DNA from: Gammaproteobacteria bacterium
GTDB lineage: Bacteria; Pseudomonadota; Gammaproteobacteria; SZUA-229
Reading direction: 5' to 3'
NCBI GenBank assembly: GCA_026197015.1
Contig: JAPHRB010000019.1
Span: 1-13,521, forward strand
Length of the DNA stretch: 13,521 nt
Under the pieces are notes generated by a model, which was given only the letters and a program-made list of their open reading frames with translations, had not been told where the DNA came from and ran no database searches. Below, in pieces: positions 1-6,316 of this stretch. The first letter of the stretch is position 1, and each line of letters begins with the position of its first letter. Made by a program: the position numbers and the translations under genes.

Positions 1-10
1 AAATTGATTG

Positions 11-40
11 AAAATAAAAGCTGATCATTTATAACAGCTT
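11..40 (-). terminator. Weak intrinsic terminator of the aminotransferase gene
   Basis: On the minus strand AAGCTG and CAGCTT form a 6-bp stem around an 11-nt loop, followed by TTATTTT. The aminotransferase stop codon lies inside the hairpin. The stem is short and the T-tract is interrupted, so termination is uncertain. Confidence 0.35.
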
Positions 41-885
41 GCCTTATATAGTATTTTAAGTTGTTTAAAAATATACCCTGGACAGTTTGTATATTTTCGA
101 CCATCAACTTCATTAACAGGAATTAACTCGGCTCCTGTGCCCGTTAAAAAACATTCATCAGCTGCATAAATATCATAAGCAGCCAATGTTTTTATATGTG
201 TTTTTATACCTGACTCATTTGCCAGTTTTAATATCTGCTCTCGTGTAATACCAGCCAGTGAACCATCTATAGAAGGTGTGGTATATAACTCGCCATCAGA
301 TACAATAAATATATTATCAACACTGCCTTCTGTTACATAACCTTGTTGATTAAGCATGATAGCTTCCTGAACTCCGGCATTATTAGCTTCTATTTTGGCA
401 AGAATTGCATTCAGGTAATTAAGACTTTTAATACGCGGGTCTAAACAATCTGCAGGGATGCGTCGTGTAGAAGCTATAATTGTTCGTATACCCTCAGTTT
501 GCGCCTGTTCATCAGACATGTTTAAAGGGCTGGCGATTATGATTAATTCTGGTTCCTGACATAGGGCAGGGTTAATACCTAACGGGCCTTTACCTCGAGT
601 CACTATTAATCGAATGTACCCTGACTCATTATCGTAAGCATTTACCAATGATGTTACCAGCGCAGTTAATTCATTTATGCTTTTTGGTAACTTAAGGGCC
701 AGTGATTTTGCTGATGCGTTAAGGCGTTTAATATGGGCTTCTAGTAAAAAAGCCTTCTTATTATAAAAACGTATACCTTCAAAAACACCATCACCATATA
801 GCAGTCCGTGATCCATAACTGAAATCTTTGCATCCTTAAGTGGAATTATTTTATTGTTAATCCAGCAAATAGCTTCGGTCGACAT
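25..885 (-). CDS. ilvE: Branched-chain amino acid aminotransferase (class IV PLP enzyme)
   Basis: This enzyme transfers amino groups between glutamate and branched 2-oxo acids, the last step of leucine, isoleucine and valine synthesis, in the cytoplasm. The 286-residue length fits the short IlvE family. Visible fold-type IV motifs are DHGLLYGDGVFEG (25-37), RIKSLNYLNAILAKIEA (151-167) with K153 as the expected PLP lysine, GYVTEGSVDNIF (182-193) with E186, LAGITREQI (210-218) and TGTGAELIPV (248-257). The ATG start has a GGAAC stretch about seven bases upstream. The gene diverges from a marR-type regulator gene across 67 bp. A TTGACA (946-951 on the complement) with TAAAAA 17 bp further on (923-928) is a plausible promoter, and an inverted repeat lies between the two boxes. 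D-amino acid transaminases share the fold, but the SLNYLN and TEGSVDNIF segments favour IlvE. It is unusual in being a lone gene, away from other ilv genes. Confidence 0.9.
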   Translation of the reverse strand: MSTEAICWINNKIIPLKDAKISVMDHGLLYGDGVFEGIRFYNKKAFLLEAHIKRLNASAKSLALKLPKSINELTALVTSLVNAYDNESGYIRLIVTRGKGPLGINPALCQEPELIIIASPLNMSDEQAQTEGIRTIIASTRRIPADCLDPRIKSLNYLNAILAKIEANNAGVQEAIMLNQQGYVTEGSVDNIFIVSDGELYTTPSIDGSLAGITREQILKLANESGIKTHIKTLAAYDIYAADECFLTGTGAELIPVNEVDGRKYTNCPGYIFKQLKILYKASCYK

Positions 886-901
886 GTTTGTTCCATTAAT
901 T

Positions 902-918
902 GGTCAATATAGGTGACC
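902..918. promoter_or_regulatory. Inverted repeat, candidate second operator
   Basis: GGTCA-N7-TGACC is a perfect 5-bp inverted repeat with a 7-nt spacer. Its centre lies 28 bp from the centre of the repeat at 928-948. It falls in the predicted untranslated leader of the aminotransferase gene. A role as a MarR-protein site is inferred from position and matching spacer only; the arm sequence differs from the other repeat. Confidence 0.35.
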
Positions 919-927
919 TTTATTTTT

Positions 928-948
928 ACATAATCTGTGCTATTATGT
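928..948. promoter_or_regulatory. Candidate MarR operator over divergent promoters
   Basis: ACATAAT-N7-ATTATGT is a perfect 7-bp inverted repeat with a 7-nt spacer, ending four bases before the marR ATG. It covers the predicted extended -10 of marR (TGCTATTAT, 938-946). On the other strand it fills the space between the predicted -35 (946-951) and -10 (923-928) of the aminotransferase gene. MarR proteins bind dyads of this size and often repress their own and a divergent gene, so this is the best operator candidate. Confidence 0.55.
938..946 (+). promoter_or_regulatory. Extended -10 promoter of the marR-type gene
   Basis: TGCTATTAT matches the extended -10 form TGnTATAAT in all but one base. 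No good -35 lies at the usual distance, which fits an extended -10 promoter. The expected start of transcription is 952-954, while the ATG is at 953, and no Shine-Dalgarno sequence precedes it. The mRNA is therefore probably leaderless. Confidence 0.5.
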
Positions 949-952
949 CAAC

Positions 953-1411
953 ATGATTGACTTAAATAAAAGTAGTTCTCTAAATCGCCGTAATGCAGAG
1001 TTAAATGATGCACTTGAGGCAATTCATTTCGGGTTTAGAGCATTAATTGCTAAACCTGATGCTCGACTGGCAGAAATATCATATTCGCGCGTACACCACC
1101 GTATTTTGTATTTTATTGCCCGACACCCTGATAGTAGTGTGAACGAGTTACTTGATGTAATGGGTGTCAGTAAACAGTATTTAAATCGGCCATTAAGGCA
1201 GTTAACAGAAGCAGGTTATGTTGATGTAAAGGCTGATGTCAGGGATAAACGTGTAAAACGAATTAGCTTGAGTTATATAGGTGAAAAGTTGGAATTTGAA
1301 TTATCTGAAGAGCAGCGTAAACGGTTTGAGAAAGTGTTTAAGGAAGCCGGCCCGCTTGCGGAAGCGGGCTGGCGAGAAGTTATGGCATTACTGATATCGT
1401 CAGGTAAATAG
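953..1411 (+). CDS. MarR-family winged-helix transcriptional regulator
   Basis: A 152-residue protein with the MarR layout: N-terminal dimerisation helices, a winged helix-turn-helix and C-terminal helices. The HTH runs from about 60 to 92 (SSVNELLDVMGVSKQYLNRP), followed by LTEAGYVDVKADVRDKRVKRISLS (84-107), the recognition region and wing with the usual D-x-R basic turn. It should act as a dimeric DNA-binding repressor in the cytoplasm. The likely targets are its own promoter and the divergent aminotransferase gene, because a perfect dyad sits over both. The ligand is unknown. The C-terminal segment EAGPLAEAGW is encoded by a GC-rich 12-bp hairpin. There is no ribosome-binding site before the ATG, and the predicted transcription start falls on or beside the first base. 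Confidence 0.85.
   Translation: MIDLNKSSSLNRRNAELNDALEAIHFGFRALIAKPDARLAEISYSRVHHRILYFIARHPDSSVNELLDVMGVSKQYLNRPLRQLTEAGYVDVKADVRDKRVKRISLSYIGEKLEFELSEEQRKRFEKVFKEAGPLAEAGWREVMALLISSGK
1346..1373. repeat. GC-rich 12-bp hairpin inside the marR-type gene
   Basis: GCCGGCCCGCTT and AAGCGGGCTGGC pair over 12 bp (one G-T pair) around the tetraloop GCGG. It is far richer in GC than its surroundings. No T-tract follows, so it is not a normal terminator. It lies in frame and encodes part of the C-terminal helices. Confidence 0.6.
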
Positions 1412-1474
1412 TATAAACCTGAAAGTGTGATGTTTTATGGTACGTAGATTAAAACTGGTTTACAACATAAGTTA

Positions 1475-1909
1475 TCAAATATGTGACTTTGCCCATCGAA
1501 CAATATCATCTTTACTCATGGCACCAGGTTGGCGAGCAATTTCTTTACCATTTTTGAATAGCGCTAAAGTAGGAATACTGCGAATATTGTATTGCGCTCC
1601 GATTGCTTGTTCATTTTCAGTATTCAGCTTAGCAAGACGAACTGAAGGTTCCAGCTCTTTAGATGCCTGTTCAAACGCCGGTGCCATCATTTTACAGGGG
1701 CCACACCATGGAGCCCAAAAGTCGACAAGTACGGGAATATCATTTTTATTTATATGTTTCTGAAAAGTAGCAGAGTTTAATTCTAATGGCCGGCCACTAA
1801 ACAGAGGTTCATGGCATTTACCGCATTTAGGTTGTTCTGATAATCGTGTTGTGGGTATACGGTTTATGGCAGCACAGGCTGGACATACAATAAACTGAGA
1901 ATCACTCAT
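1475..1909 (-). CDS. trxC: Thioredoxin 2 with N-terminal zinc ribbon
   Basis: A 144-residue cytoplasmic protein-disulfide reductase. The N-terminal zinc ribbon uses C9-P-A-C12 and C29-G-K-C32, the feature that separates thioredoxin 2 from thioredoxin 1. The thioredoxin fold follows, with the active site W68-C69-G-P-C72 and the cis-proline in RSIPT (P113). The length matches the family. An AAGGAA sequence sits about six bases before the ATG, supporting the start. In E. coli TrxC is induced by OxyR and its zinc ribbon is redox sensitive; I see no clear OxyR site here. The gene converges on marR with a 63-bp gap that has no evident terminator, and diverges from the rhlE-like gene. Confidence 0.95.
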   Translation of the reverse strand: MSDSQFIVCPACAAINRIPTTRLSEQPKCGKCHEPLFSGRPLELNSATFQKHINKNDIPVLVDFWAPWCGPCKMMAPAFEQASKELEPSVRLAKLNTENEQAIGAQYNIRSIPTLALFKNGKEIARQPGAMSKDDIVRWAKSHI

Positions 1910-2175
1910 AACTATTCCTTTGAATAATGTTGATGTCTTTTAAGGTTGTAAAAATACTGATTTATTAATTTGTTAATATACAGGTGGGGGTGATTAACGT
2001 TTATTCAATGATTCAGTATGGGGGTTATTGATTAATAGATCATAAATGCCACGAAAATGTGCACCAATAAGCTTTTTGGTAGTTAAGATCAGGTATAAAG
2101 AATCATACTTAAAAGCTCTAAATCCTCTATAATCAGCCTCCGTTTTGGTCTTAATTTGTTGCTTCAGGATATAAT
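1910..2175. other. Divergent intergenic region between trxC and the rhlE-like gene
   Basis: These 266 bp are AT-rich and hold the trxC ribosome-binding site at one end and the helicase promoter at the other. Two imperfect copies of GGGGG-T-x-ATT-x-A lie about 33 bp apart (near 1986 and 2019). I see no RNA gene or coding frame here. Confidence 0.4.
2128..2133 (+). promoter_or_regulatory. -10 box upstream of the rhlE-like helicase gene
   Basis: A perfect TATAAT lies 43 bp before the ATG. The -35 at 17 bp spacing (ATACTT) is poor, so an activator may be needed or the match may be chance. It would give a leader of about 36 nt containing AGGA (2166-2169), well spaced from the ATG. Confidence 0.4.
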
Positions 2176-3405
2176 ATGAATTTTTCTTCTTTAAATCTAT
2201 CTACAGAAATTCAGAAAGCTGTGGATGCCTGTGGTTATAAGCAAATGACGGCCATACAGGAAAATGCCATTCCGTTAGCGCGTAAGGGACAGGATTTATT
2301 AGCCAATGCACAAACGGGGACGGGAAAAACAGCGGCTTTTGCATTGCCTATATTACAAAAATTGATGGATCGTTCTAAACCTACTATGGCAGAAAGACCT
2401 CGTGCCCTTATTTTAACCCCCACAAGAGAACTGGCAGAGCAGCTTGCCAGCACTATAAAGGCTTACGCACAGTTTACATCTATTTCAGTTATGGCGGCTT
2501 ACGGCGGTGTTAAGGTATCCGGGCAGCAGAAAAAATTGAAGGCAGGTGTCGATATTCTGATTTCCACACCGGGGCGTTTACTGGAGCATTTATCTCAATG
2601 TAATGTGCATCTGACGGAAGTTGAGTTTGTGGTTTTAGATGAAGCCGACCGTATGCTGGATATGGGCTTCATTAGTGATGTTCAGACTTTATTAAAACAA
2701 ACGCCTGTTAAACATCAAACTATGCTGTTTTCAGCGACTATGTCGAAAGCGGTAAATGAGCTGGCTCATAAAATTCTTAACAAACATAAAGTGGTAAGTG
2801 TTGCTAAACAGAATGCAACAGCTGACACGGTTGAGCATGTTGTATATGCGGTAGAAGAACGCCGTAAAGCAGATTTGTTTTTAGAGCTATTATGGGAAGA
2901 AAACTGGTTTAAAGTACTGGTGTTTACGAGTACAAAAGCGCAGGCAGATGAACTACAAAAAGAACTAAAACACAATAAAATAACTTCAGCCGTGTGTCAC
3001 AGTGATAAAAGTCAGGGCGCAAGACGAAGGGCGGTTGCTGATTTTAAATCAGATAAAATACAGGTTTTAATTGCAACAGAAGTGGCCGCTCGTGGTCTGG
3101 ATATACAGGGCCTGGAACATGTGATTAATTATAATCTGCCATATTTAGCGGAAGATTATGTGCATCGTATAGGTAGAACAGGCAGAGCCGGAACTAAAGG
3201 TCAGGCAATTTCATTTGTGAGCAGGGAAGAAGAACGTTCATTAAATAATATTGAGCGTTTAATTGGTAATAAAATTAAACGTCTCACCATGCCTGGTTAT
3301 GAAGTAGGTAATCGTGATACATTGTTAGAAAAAATAGCAAGTAATAAACGCCCGGCGCGGGTTAATAAAGCCACACAAACTAAAATAAAACGTAGAAAGA
3401 AATAA
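2176..3405 (+). CDS. rhlE: DEAD-box ATP-dependent RNA helicase, RhlE type
   Basis: A 409-residue cytoplasmic RNA helicase with two RecA-like domains. All core motifs are present: Q28 in a Q-motif-like context, Walker A AQTGTGKT (45-52), PTREL (82-86), TPGR (131-134), DEAD (155-158), SAT (186-188), ARGLD (305-309) and HRIGRTGR (330-337). A short basic tail ending KIKRRKK follows, as in many RhlE proteins, and probably contacts RNA. RhlE enzymes act in ribosome assembly and RNA turnover, often in the cold. The start is supported by AGGA six bases before the ATG. The residue before the conserved Q-motif segment is unusual (MTAIQ rather than PTPIQ). It is followed on the same strand by a small DnaT-like gene (37-bp gap) and hrpB. 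RhlE is the best family choice, but DEAD-box subfamilies are hard to separate by eye. Confidence 0.88.
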   Translation: MNFSSLNLSTEIQKAVDACGYKQMTAIQENAIPLARKGQDLLANAQTGTGKTAAFALPILQKLMDRSKPTMAERPRALILTPTRELAEQLASTIKAYAQFTSISVMAAYGGVKVSGQQKKLKAGVDILISTPGRLLEHLSQCNVHLTEVEFVVLDEADRMLDMGFISDVQTLLKQTPVKHQTMLFSATMSKAVNELAHKILNKHKVVSVAKQNATADTVEHVVYAVEERRKADLFLELLWEENWFKVLVFTSTKAQADELQKELKHNKITSAVCHSDKSQGARRRAVADFKSDKIQVLIATEVAARGLDIQGLEHVINYNLPYLAEDYVHRIGRTGRAGTKGQAISFVSREEERSLNNIERLIGNKIKRLTMPGYEVGNRDTLLEKIASNKRPARVNKATQTKIKRRKK

Positions 3406-3442
3406 AGTTATAGATAAATTTTAAAGTATAAGAATACTCTTT

Positions 3443-3655
3443 ATGTGCAAACTATTAAGTGACTGGTCACCATCTAAAGCGGCAATTGATCTGGTAAAAT
3501 TAAATGGTGTTGATGATTATCAGATAGAACAGTCTATAAAGTATCTAAAGGATCAGCCGGATCTAAATAATATTGATGATGTTAAAGGTTATGATAACTG
3601 GAACTCATTATTTATAATGTTTTGTATAAAAGCTAATAAAAAAACTGATAGTTAA
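3443..3655 (+). CDS. Small protein resembling a DnaT-type DNA-binding domain
   Basis: A 70-residue protein with no signal peptide or membrane segment. The spacing of conserved-looking residues resembles the C-terminal single-stranded-DNA-binding domain of DnaT: W8-x-P-S at the start, L20-x-G22 and I28 in the middle, and W53-x-x-x-F57 near the end. The EFxxYW segment usual in that domain is not clear, so the match is suggestive, not firm. It lies between two helicase genes, 37 bp after the rhlE-like gene and 33 bp before hrpB, on the same strand and probably co-transcribed. No strong ribosome-binding site precedes the ATG. A role in binding single-stranded nucleic acid near a helicase is inference. 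Confidence 0.55.
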   Translation: MCKLLSDWSPSKAAIDLVKLNGVDDYQIEQSIKYLKDQPDLNNIDDVKGYDNWNSLFIMFCIKANKKTDS

Positions 3656-3688
3656 ATGTATTTAGGTAAAAGCCAAGTCTAATAAACA

Positions 3689-6289
3689 ATGCATAATTTA
3701 CCTGTTAATGACGTTTTAAGCGAAATATTAGATACATTAAGCACACACAATCGTGTTGTATTACAGGCACCTCCCGGAGCAGGTAAAACCACGGCTGTTC
3801 CGATTGCCTTACTTAACCAGGCCTGGTTAGGTGATAAACAGATCATTGTTCTTGAACCACGACGAATTGCAGCTAGAAATGCTGCCTCCCGTATGGCTTT
3901 TTTGTTAAATGAAAAACTGGGTGAAACGGTAGGTTATCAGATTCGTCAGGAGCGCTGTTTTAGTGATAAAACTAAAATACTGGTTGTTACTGAGGGCATT
4001 TTAACAAGAAAGTTACAGCTAGATCCAGAGCTTGAAAAAGTAGCTTTAGTTATATTTGATGAGTTTCATGAGCGTAGCTTACATGCTGATCTGTCGTTAG
4101 CATTGTGTTTGCAAAGTCAGCAGATACTAAATGAAAAATTAAAAATTCTTATAATGTCGGCAACGCTTAATACAACTGCGATTTCAGATTTATTAGATAA
4201 CGCACCTATTATACAGAGCGCTGGTAGAAGTTATCCGGTAGATATCAGGTATTTAGATAAACCGATAAAACAGAGCGGTAGTGTTTATGATAATAATAGA
4301 GCGCTTCTTTCTCATTTAACGGATGCTGTGAAGTGGGTTATACATGAATATGAAGGCAGTTGCCTGGTGTTTTTGCCTGGTGTTAAAGAAATTAACCAGT
4401 TATTGTTCCAGCTTGAGCAAACTATTAAATCAGAATCTATTGCAGATGTTATTGTTACGCCACTTCACGGTAGTTTAAGCAAACAACAGCAGAACCGGGC
4501 AATAGATGTTTGTGCAGATGGTATTAGAAAAATTGTATTAGCAACCAATATAGCTGAAACCAGTTTAACGATAGATGGTATAAGTTGTGTTATCGATTCA
4601 GGACTTGAACGGATATTAAAATACAGCTCGGTATCTGCCATGAACGGCTTAAAAACCCAGTTTATTTCTGAAGATTCAGCTACTCAGCGAGCGGGTCGTG
4701 CGGGCCGTTTATCTGCTGGTATTTGTTTGAGAATGTGGACATCGCAACAGCAACAGCGTTTAGTAAAACATTCATTAGCTGAAATCCTATACAGCGATTT
4801 ATCTACGTTAGTTCTTGAGTTGACTAACTGGGGGGTACAGCAGGTTAATGAATTACAGTGGATGGATGAACCGCCAGAAAAATCAGTAGAACAGGCAGTG
4901 GTATTACTGCGTAATCTCAGTGCAGTGGATGAATGTGGAAAAATTAATGAACATGGCCGTGCCTTGTTAAGCCTGGGCAGTCATCCACGCCTAGCTCATA
5001 TGATAATATCATCTATCAGTCTTGATCAGGCATATCACGCCTGTCTTATTGCAAGTATCTTATCCGAGAAAGATTTGTTCTATTCACAAAAGGATAAAAC
5101 GTTAGATATTATTGATAGAATTAATATTCTAAATGAATTTAAAACTTTAAATAAATTGCATCATGATATTGATAAACAGCAATGCCAGCGGATTATTAAA
5201 ACGGCAGATGATTTTTATAGACGTATCAAAGGTGATGTTAAGGCGTCCAATAATAAGGTTGATATTAGCTATAGTGGGATTTTATTAGCCTATGCTTACC
5301 CTGACAGAATAGCAAAGCAACGACGCACTGGAGATGCGCGATATTTGTTGAGTAATGGTAAAGGTGCATTTATTCCGGAGTATCTACGGCATCATCTTTA
5401 CGAATATATTGTTGTTGCTAATCTTGATGATCTGTCAGGTCGAGGGGCGAGAGGTGAAGCAATTATATACCTGGCTGCTGAAATAAGCCTTTTTCAGTTG
5501 CACGAGTATTTTAATGATTTGATCGAGTTTTCTGAAATAACTCAATGGAATGAAAGTCAGCAACGAGTCGAGGTGATGCAAACTACGACAATCGGCAAGC
5601 TTACATTAAAAGAAAACTTAATTACACCAGAAGACAAACGTTCAATACATGAATGTTTGTTGATATCAATAAAACGTATTGGTCTGCACTGTTTAAACTG
5701 GTCATCTGAAGCAAAATCCTTAAGGCAACGATTATTGTTTATAAATTATTATGTCAAACATAATGAAATTGAAATTCAAGAATTGAAAATCAGTGTGTTA
5801 CCTGACTTTTCAGATGAAACTTTAATTAATAATATGCATTTATGGTTGCTACCGCATCTTTCTACAGAGAACAGTATCAAGCAGGTTAATGATCTTGATT
5901 TATATGTTTTGCTCAAATCTCAGTTAAGCTGGGATCAGCAGCAATTAGTTAATGATCTGGCACCAGGTAAAATAAGCGTACCCAGTGGCTCAAAAATAAC
6001 TGTAGATTACAGTGATATAACACAGCCTGTGCTTGCTGTCAGATTACAGGAGGTGTTTGGTTTATACGAAACACCTGTTATTCTCGATGGTCACTGTAAG
6101 TTAATGATGCATTTATTATCACCGGCAAGAAAGCCTATGCAGGTTACTCAAGATTTAAATAGCTTCTGGAAAACGACTTATTTTGAAGTTAAAAAAGAGC
6201 TTCGTGGTAAATATAAAAGGCATTACTGGCCAGATGATCCTTTTACTGCACAGGCAACGAGTAAAACAAAAAAGAACATGCATAAATAA
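3689..6289 (+). CDS. hrpB: DEAH-box ATP-dependent helicase HrpB
   Basis: An 866-residue DExH helicase of the HrpA/HrpB group, slightly longer than the E. coli protein. Motifs: APPGAGKT (27-34), EPRR (56-59), DEFHERS (124-130), SATL (157-160), TNIAETSLTI (286-295) and QRAGRAGR (333-340). The C-terminus carries the HrpB signature segment, with SPARKPMQVTQDL, FWKTTYFEVKKELRGKY and HYWPDDP. This separates it from HrpA, which is much longer and has an OB-fold tail. HrpB is presumed to work on RNA, but its cellular substrate is poorly known. It ends a three-gene same-strand group and converges on the hybrid kinase gene, with only 27 bp between the stops and no clear terminator. No strong ribosome-binding site precedes the ATG. 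Confidence 0.93.
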   Translation: MHNLPVNDVLSEILDTLSTHNRVVLQAPPGAGKTTAVPIALLNQAWLGDKQIIVLEPRRIAARNAASRMAFLLNEKLGETVGYQIRQERCFSDKTKILVVTEGILTRKLQLDPELEKVALVIFDEFHERSLHADLSLALCLQSQQILNEKLKILIMSATLNTTAISDLLDNAPIIQSAGRSYPVDIRYLDKPIKQSGSVYDNNRALLSHLTDAVKWVIHEYEGSCLVFLPGVKEINQLLFQLEQTIKSESIADVIVTPLHGSLSKQQQNRAIDVCADGIRKIVLATNIAETSLTIDGISCVIDSGLERILKYSSVSAMNGLKTQFISEDSATQRAGRAGRLSAGICLRMWTSQQQQRLVKHSLAEILYSDLSTLVLELTNWGVQQVNELQWMDEPPEKSVEQAVVLLRNLSAVDECGKINEHGRALLSLGSHPRLAHMIISSISLDQAYHACLIASILSEKDLFYSQKDKTLDIIDRINILNEFKTLNKLHHDIDKQQCQRIIKTADDFYRRIKGDVKASNNKVDISYSGILLAYAYPDRIAKQRRTGDARYLLSNGKGAFIPEYLRHHLYEYIVVANLDDLSGRGARGEAIIYLAAEISLFQLHEYFNDLIEFSEITQWNESQQRVEVMQTTTIGKLTLKENLITPEDKRSIHECLLISIKRIGLHCLNWSSEAKSLRQRLLFINYYVKHNEIEIQELKISVLPDFSDETLINNMHLWLLPHLSTENSIKQVNDLDLYVLLKSQLSWDQQQLVNDLAPGKISVPSGSKITVDYSDITQPVLAVRLQEVFGLYETPVILDGHCKLMMHLLSPARKPMQVTQDLNSFWKTTYFEVKKELRGKYKRHYWPDDPFTAQATSKTKKNMHK

Positions 6290-6316
6290 TAGCTTGTGTT
6301 TTACCGATTTTACAGA

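Noticed and set aside
1437..1763. 108-codon frame on the plus strand
   Set aside because: Lies antisense to trxC over nearly its whole length; trxC has full family motifs.
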